From Sphaerimonospora thailandensis (lineage in GTDB: Bacteria > Actinomycetota > Actinomycetes > Streptosporangiales > Streptosporangiaceae), in assembly GCF_016863115.1 (NCBI RefSeq), contig NZ_BOOG01000036.1, forward strand, positions 17,256-81,255: a stretch of DNA of 64,000 nucleotides. The letters are read 5' to 3'. The notes beneath the pieces are model-generated. The model did no database searches, was not told where the DNA came from, and worked only from the letters and a program-made list of their open reading frames with translations. Positions 8,436 through 16,882 of this stretch are shown here, piece after piece (the first letter of the stretch is position 1; every line of letters begins with the position of its first letter). Position numbers and translations under genes: made by a program.

Positions 8436-9272
8436 CTAGGAGGTGGGACGGTGGCCGAGGCGGCGGGAGATCTCGGCGGCCGTACGACGGAGGGCCGGCT
8501 CGACGCGTCCCGCCAGCATGTCGACGGACGTCGGCGCGATGGTCAGGTGGACGGCGATGTTCACCGCTGCGACGACCTCCCCGGTACGGTCGTGGACCGG
8601 CGCGGCGAACGACCGCAGACCCGGGGCGAGCTCCTCGTCGTTGACCGCGACGCCGCTCTGGCGCACCTTGGCGAGGGCCGCCATGAGCTGCTCGCGGTTC
8701 GTGATCGTCCTGGGTCCCCGGCGCGCCAGATCGACGCGGTCGAGGATCTGCCGCAGCGTCGCATGGTCCTTGTACGCCAGCAGGACCTTGCCCATCGACG
8801 TGCAGTAGGCGGGCAGCCGGGAACCCGCGTGCAGGTTGAGGTCCATGGCGAGGGAGCTGCGGCGGTTGCTGCGCCGCCGGTCCACGTAAACGACGTCCGG
8901 CCCGTCGCTCAGGCCCATGCTGACCGTGAACCCCGTCTCGTCGGCGAGGGCCTGCAGCAGCGGCGCGGCGACCCGCGGGAGCTCCATCGAGTCGATCGCC
9001 GCGAACCCGAGGTCCACCACCCGGGGGCCGAGAAAATACTTCCTGGTCTCCGGGTCCTGCTGGACGTACTCCAGCTTGGTCAGCGTGGCGACGTACCGGT
9101 ACGTCGTGCTCTTGTTGAGGCCGACGGCCCGCGCGAGGTCGGCGATCCCGAGCGTGGAGCGGTCGCCGGCGAAGGCTGACAGGATGCGCAGGCCGCGCTC
9201 CAGCGACACCGAGAAGGAGGCGGAGGGCTCGGTGGTACGGCCACGGGGGCGCGGGGCGTTCTCTGCGGTCAT
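8436..9272 (-). CDS. IclR-family transcriptional regulator
   Basis: A 278-aa regulator. An N-terminal winged helix (about residues 22-85, including GIADLARAVGLNKSTTYRYV) is followed by the IclR effector domain, with GLSDGPDVVYVDRR, LPAYCTSMGKVLLAY and GVAVNDEELAPGLRSFAAPV all matching the family. The chosen ATG at 9272 fits the family N-terminus; the frame stays open far upstream but has no homology there. It sits directly upstream of the importer/amidase operon on the same strand and is divergent from an aldehyde dehydrogenase, so it probably controls both in response to a catabolite. Confidence 0.92.
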   Translation of the reverse strand: MTAENAPRPRGRTTEPSASFSVSLERGLRILSAFAGDRSTLGIADLARAVGLNKSTTYRYVATLTKLEYVQQDPETRKYFLGPRVVDLGFAAIDSMELPRVAAPLLQALADETGFTVSMGLSDGPDVVYVDRRRSNRRSSLAMDLNLHAGSRLPAYCTSMGKVLLAYKDHATLRQILDRVDLARRGPRTITNREQLMAALAKVRQSGVAVNDEELAPGLRSFAAPVHDRTGEVVAAVNIAVHLTIAPTSVDMLAGRVEPALRRTAAEISRRLGHRPTS

Positions 9273-9281
9273 GAGCGCCAG

Positions 9282-9313
9282 GATACGGACAGAAACGGAC
9301 AGGATACGGACAG
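9282..9313 (-). promoter_or_regulatory. Three tandem CTGTCCGT repeats in the IclR leader
   Basis: Reading the minus strand, CTGTCCGTATC, CTGTCCGTTT and CTGTCCGTATC follow each other with a 10-11 bp period and end about 10 bases before the IclR start codon. A helical-turn period in a regulator leader suggests an autoregulatory operator array. It occupies the place where a ribosome-binding site would be, and no strong one is seen. Confidence 0.4.
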
Positions 9314-9434
9314 GGCGTTTTACATACTCGAACGATGGCTTGACCGCCGGGCCGATCACGTGAACGCTTCTCGATCGGGCGCGTCGCGGCCTCCAAGGAC
9401 AGAGAATCCGATGCGAGCGAGGAGATCGAGGCAG

Positions 9435-10946
9435 ATGGCACCGGGGGAACGCATCGGACACTTCAGCGGGCACGTCATCGGGCACGTCATCGGGCACTTC
9501 ATCGGGCACTTCATCGGCGGAGAGTGGATGACCTCCGAGTCCGGCCGCTCGTACCGGAAGCGCTCTCCCTGGTCCGGTGAGGTTCTCGCCGAGGTGGCCG
9601 CCGGCGACGGTGAGGACGCGCGGCGGGCGATCGTCGCCGCCCACGAGGCGTTCGAGGGCTGGGCCGGGGCGCTGCCCTGGCGGCGGCAGCAGATCTTCCT
9701 GCGTGCGGCCGACATCCTCGAACGCCGCCGCGACGAGGTGCTGGGCGCCCTCGCCGTCGAGACCGGATGCGGCCGCGTCTTCGGCGAGGTCCAGGTCGGC
9801 TTCGCGCTCAAGCTGCTCCGGCAGGCCGCTCAGCTGGGCTATCGGCCGGCCGGGGAGCTGCTCCCCTCGGATGTGGAGGGCACGCGTGCGGCGGCCGTCC
9901 GGCGTCCGGTTGGCGTGGTCGGGGCGATAGCGCCGTGGAACGCCTCGCTCACGCTGGCGGGCCGGGCGGTCGTCGGACCGCTCGCCCTCGGCAACACGGT
10001 GGTGCTGAAACCCTCGGAGGAGTCTCCGTACACGGGTGGCGCCCTGTGGGCGGAGATCCTCCAGGAGGCCGGCCTGCCGGCCGGGACGTTCAACGTCGTC
10101 ACCCACGCCCCGGGGGAGGCCGGAGCGGTGGGCGACGCGATGCTCGCGAGCCCCCTCGTCAAGCGGATCAACTTCACCGGGTCGACGCCGACGGGCAGAC
10201 GGCTCGCCGAGAAGGCCGGGACGTACCTGAAGCGCGTCGTGCTTCAGCTCAGCGGCCAGAACCCGCTCATCGTCGCGGCCGACGCCGATGTCGGGTACGC
10301 GGTGGACGCGGCGGCCTACGGCGCCTTCGTGCATCAGGGGCAGGTGTGCATGTGCGCGAGGCGCATCTATGTCGAACGGCCGCTGGCCGAGGAGTTCACC
10401 ACCCGGTTCGCGGCGAAGGTGGCGACGCTGCCGACCGGAGACCCGTCCGATCCGGCGACGGTCGTCGGCCCGGTCATCAACGAGTGGGCCCTGGCCCTTC
10501 TGGAGCGCCGGGTCAACGAGGCCGTCGAGCTCGGCGCCCGCGTCCTGGCCGGGGGCGTCCCCGCGCCGCCGTGCTATCCGGCCACGGTCCTCGCCGACGT
10601 CCCCGACGAGGCCGAGATCACCCAGGGGGAGACCTTCGGACCGGTTGTGATCGTGGAGGCCGTCGACTCGGCGGAGGAGGCGGTCGCCCGGGCCAACGCC
10701 TCGGACCTCGGGCTGGCCGCCTCGATCATCACCGGGGACACCCGCCGCGGTCTGCGTCTGGCGTCCACCTTGGAGGTCGGCATCATCCACGTGAACGACC
10801 AGCCCGTCAACGACGAGCCGCAGATGCCGTTCGGCGGGGTCAGGGACAGCGGCTGGGGACGGTTCGGCCTCGGGTTCGCCGCCGAGGAGTTCTGCGAGCT
10901 CCGATGGGTCACCGTACGCGACCAGGACCGCGAGTTCCCCTTCTGA
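9435..10946 (+). CDS. Aldehyde dehydrogenase-family protein with Gln in place of the general base
   Basis: A 503-aa ALDH-superfamily protein divergent from the IclR gene. Cofactor and catalytic regions are easy to follow: AIAPWNASLTLAGRA, LKPSEESPYTGG, NFTGSTPTGRRLAEKAG and the nucleophile Cys305 in HQGQVCMCARR. The residue 34 positions earlier, normally Glu, is Gln271 (VLQLSGQNPL), so the usual general base is missing. The first dehydrogenase in this window keeps its Glu. A 12-bp tandem repeat near the 5' end encodes GHVI/GHFI units. ATG 9435 is preferred because GAGGAG sits 10 bases upstream; ATG 9411 or GTG 9360 are in-frame alternatives. It may oxidise the same aldehyde as the operon enzyme, act as an acylating or esterase variant, or be weakly active. 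Confidence 0.85.
   Translation: MAPGERIGHFSGHVIGHVIGHFIGHFIGGEWMTSESGRSYRKRSPWSGEVLAEVAAGDGEDARRAIVAAHEAFEGWAGALPWRRQQIFLRAADILERRRDEVLGALAVETGCGRVFGEVQVGFALKLLRQAAQLGYRPAGELLPSDVEGTRAAAVRRPVGVVGAIAPWNASLTLAGRAVVGPLALGNTVVLKPSEESPYTGGALWAEILQEAGLPAGTFNVVTHAPGEAGAVGDAMLASPLVKRINFTGSTPTGRRLAEKAGTYLKRVVLQLSGQNPLIVAADADVGYAVDAAAYGAFVHQGQVCMCARRIYVERPLAEEFTTRFAAKVATLPTGDPSDPATVVGPVINEWALALLERRVNEAVELGARVLAGGVPAPPCYPATVLADVPDEAEITQGETFGPVVIVEAVDSAEEAVARANASDLGLAASIITGDTRRGLRLASTLEVGIIHVNDQPVNDEPQMPFGGVRDSGWGRFGLGFAAEEFCELRWVTVRDQDREFPF
9456..9515 (+). repeat. 12-bp tandem repeat inside the aldehyde dehydrogenase gene
   Basis: Four contiguous copies of GGGCAC(G/T)TCATC at 9468-9515 are preceded by one degenerate copy at 9456-9467. 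They encode GHFS-GHVI-GHVI-GHFI-GHFI immediately before the normal family N-terminal segment FIGGEW. The repeat length is a multiple of three, so gain or loss of copies keeps the frame. Confidence 0.85.
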
Positions 10947-11129
10947 CGCGGCGGCGTGCCGACGGGCTCCGGCATTTGACGTAGAGGGTGCATGGCGGAT
11001 CGGCTCAGTCAGGTGGCGTCGGTTCGCCGATTCCGTGCGTGATCTCCTCCGGGAGCATCGGAGTCGTACTCCCCTCCTGTCGCGCCCTAACAGGGCCGAG
11101 CTGAAAACCACTCGAAAGTGAGGTGCCCC

Positions 11130-11879
11130 TTGGCGCCCCCCACCTCAACCCTCCTCGACGTGGCTGCCCGTACCGTGGACACGGTAAAGGTGTACGGGCG
11201 CAACGAGTCCGTCGTCCGTGCGCTGGACGGTGTGACCATCGACTTCACCCGTGGCGCGTTCACGGCGATCATGGGCCCGTCCGGGTCGGGAAAGTCGACC
11301 CTGCTGCATTGCCTCGCCGGGCTGGACACCGTGACCTCCGGAGAGGTCTACATCGGTGACACGGCGATCGCGGGGCTGTCCGACAGCGACCTGACGTTGT
11401 TGCGGCGCGACCGGCTCGGGTTCGTGTTCCAGACCTACAACCTGGTCCCCACGTTGACCGCCGCGGAGAACATCGAGCTGCCACTTCGTTTGGCGGGCCG
11501 GCGTGCCGACCCGGCGTGGCTGGAGACCGTCGTCGCCGCCGTTGGACTCGCGGATCGGCTGGGCCACCGGCCGGCGGAGCTGTCCGGCGGACAGCAGCAG
11601 CGGGTCGCCGCGGCCAGGGCGCTGGTCACCCGGCCGGAGATCCTCTTCGCGGACGAGCCGACGGGCGCGTTGGATTCGCGCTCCAGCGCGGAGCTGCTGG
11701 CCTTCCTGCGCCGCGCGGTGGACGAGTTCGGCCAGACGATCGTCATGGTGACCCACGACCCGATGGCCGCCGCTCGGGCGGACCGGGTGGTGTTCCTGGC
11801 CGACGGCCGCATCGTCAACGAGATGATCGCGCCCACCACGGGCGACATCCTGGACGCGATGAAGAAGCTGGGTGGCTAG
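11130..11879 (+). CDS. MacB/LolD-type ABC transporter ATP-binding protein
   Basis: A 249-aa ATPase of the exporter and cell-envelope ABC class. Motifs: Walker A GPSGSGKSTLLHCLAG, Q-loop GFVFQTYNLVPTLTAAEN, signature LSGGQQQRVAAARAL, Walker B ILFADEPTGALDS and H-loop VMVTHD. TTG at 11130 is chosen as start because GTGAGGTG lies four bases upstream and the result begins MAPPTSTLLD as in actinobacterial relatives; an in-frame GTG at 11118 lacks a ribosome-binding site. The TAG stop is directly followed by the ATG of the FtsX-type permease, so the two form a transporter pair. Confidence 0.92.
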   Translation: MAPPTSTLLDVAARTVDTVKVYGRNESVVRALDGVTIDFTRGAFTAIMGPSGSGKSTLLHCLAGLDTVTSGEVYIGDTAIAGLSDSDLTLLRRDRLGFVFQTYNLVPTLTAAENIELPLRLAGRRADPAWLETVVAAVGLADRLGHRPAELSGGQQQRVAAARALVTRPEILFADEPTGALDSRSSAELLAFLRRAVDEFGQTIVMVTHDPMAAARADRVVFLADGRIVNEMIAPTTGDILDAMKKLGG

Positions 11880-14420
11880 ATGTTCATCGTCGCACTCAAG
11901 GGACTGGCCGCCCGCAAGCTGAGGCTGTTGCTGACCGCCGTCTCCATCGCCCTGGGCGTGTCGTTCGTCACCGGGACCTTCGTGCTCGGCGACACGATGA
12001 CCGCCACGTTCGACAAGCTGTACGCCGACATGGGGCAGGGAACGGACGTCACCGTCCGGGCCCGGCCCGCCTTCACCGACGCCCCCACCATGGGCTCACC
12101 CCGTCCCATGCCCGTCGACCTGGTGGATCGGGTCCGGGAGGTGCCCGGGGTCGCGGCGGCCGAGGGCGGCATCACCGGCTACGCCCTCATGCTGGACAAG
12201 TCCGGCAAGCCGATCCAGCCGGGCGGCGCCCCCACGCTCGGCGTGAGCCACGCCGAGGACGAGAAGCTCGGCGGCAGCATCAGCCTGCGGGCGGGGCGGG
12301 CGCCGGCCGGGCCGAACGAGGTGGCCATCGACGCGGCGACCGCCCGCAAGCACGGCTACGCCCCGGGCGACCGCATCCGGATCGTCTTCGAGTCCGGCAA
12401 GCCGGCCGACTTCGCGCTGGTCGGCGTCATCGGGTTCGGCGACGCCGACAATCTGGCCGGCGCGACCCTCGCCGCGTTCGACCTGACGACCGCGCAGCAG
12501 GTGCTGGGCCGTCCCGGCCAGGTGGACCAGATCGCGGTACGGGCCACCGACGGGATCGGCCCGGATGAGCTTCGGACCCGGATCGCGGCCGTACTGCCGG
12601 CCGATCTGGAGGCCGTGACCCGCGCGACCGTGGCCGGCGAGGCCAGCCGGGCGGTGCGCGAGGGCCTGTCCTTCTTCACCACCGCGTTCCTCGGTTTCGC
12701 GGCCGTCTCCCTGCTCGTCGGCGGCTTCCTCATCTGGAACACGTTCTCGATCCTGGTGGCGCAGCGCGGCCGGGAGCACGCCCTGTTGCGCGCCATCGGT
12801 GCCCGACGCCGGCAGTTGCTCGCCGCGGTCCTGACCGAAGCGGTCGCGGTCGGCCTGCTGGCGTCGGCGCTCGGGCTCGGCCTCGGTCTGCTCGTCTCAG
12901 GTGGGCTGCGCGGCCTGCTCGCCGCCGTCGGCATCGAGGTGCCGACGACGACGCTGCAGCTCGAGTCGCGTACGGTCGTCGCCGCGCTGGCGGTCGGCCT
13001 CGGCGTGACGCTGGTCGCGGCGCTGGTGCCGGCCTGGCGGGCCACGCGCGTGCCACCGATCGCGGCGCTGCGGGAGGCCGCCACGCCGGCCCACACGTTG
13101 CCGAAGGTCAGGATCGTTCTGGGCGGGGCTCTCCTCGCGGCCGGACTGCCCGCACTCTCCTGGGCGATCGCCGGTCCGTCCCGTGGCGGTGCGGCGATGC
13201 TCGGTTCGCTGGCCACCTTCGTCGGGTTTCTCCTGCTCGCTCCCGCGCTGGTCCGCCCCCTGGTCGCGGTGCTCGGGGCGCCGATCGCCCGGCTCGGTAT
13301 GGCAGGGGAGCTGGCCCGGCAGAACGCCGGGCGGACGCCGCGTCGCACCGCGTCGACCGCCGCCGCGCTCACCATCGGGCTCACCCTCGTGGTGGCGATG
13401 ACGGTCGTGGCGACCTCCATGAAGGCTTCCGTCGCCGATGTGCTGGTCCGCGCCAACCGTGCCGACCTGATCCTGAAGGCCGACAGCCAGATGGCTCCCG
13501 GCATCCCGGCGGCCGCAGCGGACAAGCTGCGCGTGCTCCCCGAGGTGGGGGTGGTCTCGCCCATGCGGTTCGGCCGGATCCAGGTCGCCGGTCAGACCAA
13601 CTCGGTCGCGGCCGTCGATCCCGGGACGGCGGAGCAGGTGGCCGACATCGGGGTCGCGTCCGGCTCGCTGTCGGCGCTCGCCGACGGTGAGTTCATGGCG
13701 ACGGTGGACGAGGCGAAGGCGCATGGCTGGCAGGCCGGCGACCAGGTGACGCTGCGCTTCCCGCACACGGGGGACCACACGCTGCGGCTCGCCGGCACCT
13801 ACACCGACACCACCCTGCTCGGCGCCGGCTATCTGATCACGATTCCGACGTACGAGGAGAACTTCAGCGAGCGACTGGACGTCGCGGTACTCGTCACCGC
13901 CGCCGGGGGCATCCCCGCGGACGCCCTGAAGCGGTCCGTGCAGCAGGCGCTGGCCGACTACCCCAACGTCGCGGTCCAGGACACCGCCGAGTTCAACGCC
14001 GCCCAGGGTGCCACCGTCGACCAACTGCTCGGCCTGGTCAACGCGCTGCTCGGCCTGGCCGTGCTCATCGCGCTGCTCGGCGTGGTGAACACGCTGGCGC
14101 TGTCCGTGCTCGAACGCACCCGCGAGCTGGGCCTGCTGCGCGCGGTGGGCATGACCCGGCGACAGGTGCGTGCCTGCATCCGCTGGGAGGCGGTGCTCGT
14201 CGCCGCGATCGGATCCGTGCTGGGGACGGTGCTCGGGCTCCTCATCGGCATGGCCGCGGCCCGGGCCCTGGCCGGCGAGGGGATCACCGTGCTTCAGGTG
14301 CCGATCGCCCAGCCCCTGGTGTACGCCGTGGTGGGCGCGGCCGCCGGGATCCTCGCCGCGATCACCCCGGCCCGGAAGGCGGCGAAGGTGGACGTGCTGC
14401 GGGCCGTCGTCGCCGAGTGA
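11880..14420 (+). CDS. FtsX/MacB-family ABC transporter permease
   Basis: An 846-aa membrane protein with an N-terminal transmembrane helix (about 12-35), an extracellular MacB-type periplasmic core, then two FtsX modules. The first spans roughly 260-400 (FLIWNTFSILVAQRGREHALLRAIGA) and the second is C-terminal (VNTLALSVLERTRELGLLRAVGM). A second extracellular core lies between them. Such proteins export lipids, peptides or drugs or transmit mechanical signals rather than import nutrients. It starts on the base after the ATPase stop. No substrate can be inferred from neighbours. Confidence 0.92.
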   Translation: MFIVALKGLAARKLRLLLTAVSIALGVSFVTGTFVLGDTMTATFDKLYADMGQGTDVTVRARPAFTDAPTMGSPRPMPVDLVDRVREVPGVAAAEGGITGYALMLDKSGKPIQPGGAPTLGVSHAEDEKLGGSISLRAGRAPAGPNEVAIDAATARKHGYAPGDRIRIVFESGKPADFALVGVIGFGDADNLAGATLAAFDLTTAQQVLGRPGQVDQIAVRATDGIGPDELRTRIAAVLPADLEAVTRATVAGEASRAVREGLSFFTTAFLGFAAVSLLVGGFLIWNTFSILVAQRGREHALLRAIGARRRQLLAAVLTEAVAVGLLASALGLGLGLLVSGGLRGLLAAVGIEVPTTTLQLESRTVVAALAVGLGVTLVAALVPAWRATRVPPIAALREAATPAHTLPKVRIVLGGALLAAGLPALSWAIAGPSRGGAAMLGSLATFVGFLLLAPALVRPLVAVLGAPIARLGMAGELARQNAGRTPRRTASTAAALTIGLTLVVAMTVVATSMKASVADVLVRANRADLILKADSQMAPGIPAAAADKLRVLPEVGVVSPMRFGRIQVAGQTNSVAAVDPGTAEQVADIGVASGSLSALADGEFMATVDEAKAHGWQAGDQVTLRFPHTGDHTLRLAGTYTDTTLLGAGYLITIPTYEENFSERLDVAVLVTAAGGIPADALKRSVQQALADYPNVAVQDTAEFNAAQGATVDQLLGLVNALLGLAVLIALLGVVNTLALSVLERTRELGLLRAVGMTRRQVRACIRWEAVLVAAIGSVLGTVLGLLIGMAAARALAGEGITVLQVPIAQPLVYAVVGAAAGILAAITPARKAAKVDVLRAVVAE

Positions 14421-14453
14421 TCAGGCTCGATTCACGAATCCGACTGTGACCCC

Positions 14454-14491
14454 CTGGGGGCCGGGAACGCACTCGCGTTCCCGGCCCCCAG
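14454..14491. terminator. Bidirectional hairpin terminator between convergent genes
   Basis: A perfect 17-bp inverted repeat (arms 14454-14470 and 14475-14491, CTGGGGGCCGGGAACGC and its complement) closes on a 4-base ACTC loop. It lies between the stops of the exporter permease and the siderophore synthetase, so it can serve both strands. No U-tract follows, as is common in high-GC actinobacteria. Confidence 0.85.
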
Positions 14492-14510
14492 GCATGAGCG
14501 GCCGGGCCCG

Positions 14511-16304
14511 CTAACCGCGCTTCTCGGCGAATCGGGCGATGGGGTTCGCCAGTTCGCCGATGAGCTGGAGCGCGGCGGACGGGTCGGCCAGGTCGACCAT
14601 CTGCCGGTTGTCGCGCAGCTGCAGCCGGTTGAGGCACGACAGCGCGAACTTCTCGGCGAACAGGTCATATCGCTCGAACTTCTCGGCCAACCGTGGGACC
14701 GACTCCTGATAGGCCGAGGCGCACTCGGCGACGGCCCGCCAGAAGGTCTCCTCGTCCAGCACGCCCTCGCTGACCAGCACCGCGTTCAGGAAGCGGAAGA
14801 AGCAGTCGAAGACGTCCGTGAAGATCGACAGCAGCCGCATGTGCTCGGGGACCTCGGCACGGATCCGCTCGACCTTCGGCGGCAGCGGCACGCCGGAGTC
14901 CATCACCACGATCTCCTCGGCGATGTCCTTGAAGATCACCCGCTCGACCGTGCCGCCGTCGAGGACCAGGATGACGTTCTCGCCGTGCGGCATGAACGCC
15001 AGGTCATAGGCGTAGAAAGCGTGCAGCAGCGGGGTCAGGTACGCATCCAGGTAGCGCCGCAGCCACACCTCGGGGGCGAGGCCCGACTGCTCGATCAGCG
15101 TACCCGCGAAGGACCGCCCCTCGTGGTCGACGTGCAGCAGGGACGCCATGGTCGCCAGGCGCCTGCCAGGCGCCAACCCCGCCACCGGGCTCTCCCGCCA
15201 CAGCGCGGCGAGCATCTTCCGGTACGGCGAATAGCGGTCGGTGACGGCCTCGTACTGCCGGTGCCGGTACCCGACGGCCGCCCGCTCCCGGATGATCGTC
15301 AGGCCGGTCGCCCGCAGGACCTCGTCGTCGGCGATGAGGTCGGCGAGCCAGTCGTTGATCGCCGGAGTCGCCTCCATGTACGCCGCCGACAGCCCCCGCA
15401 TGAAGCCCATGTTCAGCACGGACAGCGAGGTCTTCACATAGTGCCTGTCCGGCCTGGCGACGTTGAAGAACGTACGGACCGACTGCTGCGCGAGGTAGTC
15501 GTCGTCACCAGGGCCCAGGCAGACCAGGCGCCGCCGGGCGACCTCGCCGGCGAAGGTCACCGACAGCTTGTTCCACCACTGCCAGGGATGGACCGGGATG
15601 AGCAGATAGTCGGTCAGGTCGAGGCCGTGACCGGCCATGATGGCCGCGAAGCGGCCGAGGAGCTCCTCGCCCAACTCGGCGCGCGTCAGCCGGTCGTAGT
15701 CGATGTCGGCCGAGCAGGTGAAGGTCGCGTGGTCGGGGTGGGCGGCCAGCCAGAGCAGCCGTACGGGATGCCCGGCCTCGGGGGCGTACGCGTGGTAGTC
15801 GTGCACGCCGTAGCCGATCCGCCCGTTGTTGGCGACGAAGCACGGGTGGCCCTCGGTCATGCCGGTTTCGATCTCCTGGAAGCCGGCCTCGGCGAGATCG
15901 GCGGCGCCGACCTGCGACCGGGTGAGCTTGTAGGCCAGGCCGGCCAGGGTCGAGGCGATCTCCTCCAGGTAGACCGGGATGATCTCGTCGCTGAGGCCGA
16001 GCGCGCCGCGCAGCTCGATGCAGAAGTCGACCGCGTCCAGCGGAAGTTCGGCCTCACCGCGATGGCGGGTGATGCTGCCGGCGTCGATCCGCCAGTGATC
16101 GAGGGACAGGATGTCGGCCTCGAAGCCGTACTCCGTGGCGCCGTCGTCGCTGTGCACGACATAGCGCCCATCGCCGCGCGCCTCCGGGACGAGCAGCCGC
16201 TCATGGGAGAACTCGGCGAGCGCCTTGCGCACCAGGAGCCGGTTGGCCCGATCCCAGTTCTCCGGCGTGAGGTGGCCGACGGCCGCACGGGGATCCAGGT
16301 TCAC
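14511..16304 (-). CDS. desD: Desferrioxamine-type NIS siderophore synthetase
   Basis: A 597-aa IucA/IucC-family synthetase that joins hydroxamate monomers (N-succinyl- or N-acetyl-N-hydroxycadaverine) with ATP into oligomeric or cyclic siderophore. Family features: EGHPCFVANNGRIGYG, IPVHPWQWWNKL, SVRTFFNVARPDRHYVKTSL, LTIIRERAAVGYR and MPHGENVILVLDGG. The GTG at 16304 overlaps the acyltransferase stop as GTGA; a longer frame exists upstream but lacks homology. It is the last gene of the iron-controlled operon SBP-desA-desB-desC-desD and is closed by the 14454-14491 hairpin. Length and order match Streptomyces desD. Confidence 0.95.
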   Translation of the reverse strand: MNLDPRAAVGHLTPENWDRANRLLVRKALAEFSHERLLVPEARGDGRYVVHSDDGATEYGFEADILSLDHWRIDAGSITRHRGEAELPLDAVDFCIELRGALGLSDEIIPVYLEEIASTLAGLAYKLTRSQVGAADLAEAGFQEIETGMTEGHPCFVANNGRIGYGVHDYHAYAPEAGHPVRLLWLAAHPDHATFTCSADIDYDRLTRAELGEELLGRFAAIMAGHGLDLTDYLLIPVHPWQWWNKLSVTFAGEVARRRLVCLGPGDDDYLAQQSVRTFFNVARPDRHYVKTSLSVLNMGFMRGLSAAYMEATPAINDWLADLIADDEVLRATGLTIIRERAAVGYRHRQYEAVTDRYSPYRKMLAALWRESPVAGLAPGRRLATMASLLHVDHEGRSFAGTLIEQSGLAPEVWLRRYLDAYLTPLLHAFYAYDLAFMPHGENVILVLDGGTVERVIFKDIAEEIVVMDSGVPLPPKVERIRAEVPEHMRLLSIFTDVFDCFFRFLNAVLVSEGVLDEETFWRAVAECASAYQESVPRLAEKFERYDLFAEKFALSCLNRLQLRDNRQMVDLADPSAALQLIGELANPIARFAEKRG

Positions 16305-16882
16305 GGACTCACCCTCCTGGCGGCCAGGAAGGCGTCGCGGGTGCAGACGCTGAGCAGCGCCTCCTTCTCGGGTTTGCCGACCACGCCGACGACCTCGAAG
16401 CCGACCGCCGCGTTGAGCGCGTGCACCGCGGTGTTGCGGACGTCCGGCTCGACCACGACGCGCCGGGTCGCCGGATCGGCGAACAGCAGCTCCATGACCG
16501 TGGTGATCACGGCGAGGCTGAAGCCGTGGACGGGGGTGTCGGCCGGCGCGCACAGGAAGTGCATCCCGACGTCGCCCTGCTGAAAGTCGTACAAGCCGAC
16601 CAGTTCGACGTAGGCGGGGTCATAACGCTCGACCAGGAAGGCGGGGCGGCCGTCGACCAGCCCGACGAACGCGTCGTGGTGCGGATGCTCGGCGATCGCG
16701 CGGTACTCGTCGACGACCCGGGCCAGATCGTGGCCCTGCATCATCCAGAACGCCGCCTTGGGGTGGGTCACCCACCGGTGCAAGGTCTCGGCGTCGGCGT
16801 CCAGGTCCAGCGGGCGTACGGAGAACTCGCCGAGACGGTCGTCCGTACGGGAAAAGATGATCTCTCTCATCGGATCTCTCAT
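16301..16882 (-). CDS. desC: Siderophore acyltransferase (GNAT, DesC/RhbD-type)
   Basis: A 193-aa acetyltransferase expected to transfer succinyl or acetyl from CoA to N-hydroxycadaverine. It matches siderophore-specific GNATs: [19 protein letters not shown] near the N-terminus, [20 protein letters not shown] for the CoA-binding core, and [18 protein letters not shown] near the C-terminus. ATG 16882 is chosen because it overlaps the monooxygenase stop (ATGA) and GGAGG lies upstream; an in-frame ATG at 16870 is the alternative. It stands between desB and desD. Confidence 0.92.
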   Translation of the reverse strand: MRDPMREIIFSRTDDRLGEFSVRPLDLDADAETLHRWVTHPKAAFWMMQGHDLARVVDEYRAIAEHPHHDAFVGLVDGRPAFLVERYDPAYVELVGLYDFQQGDVGMHFLCAPADTPVHGFSLAVITTVMELLFADPATRRVVVEPDVRNTAVHALNAAVGFEVVGVVGKPEKEALLSVCTRDAFLAARRVSP

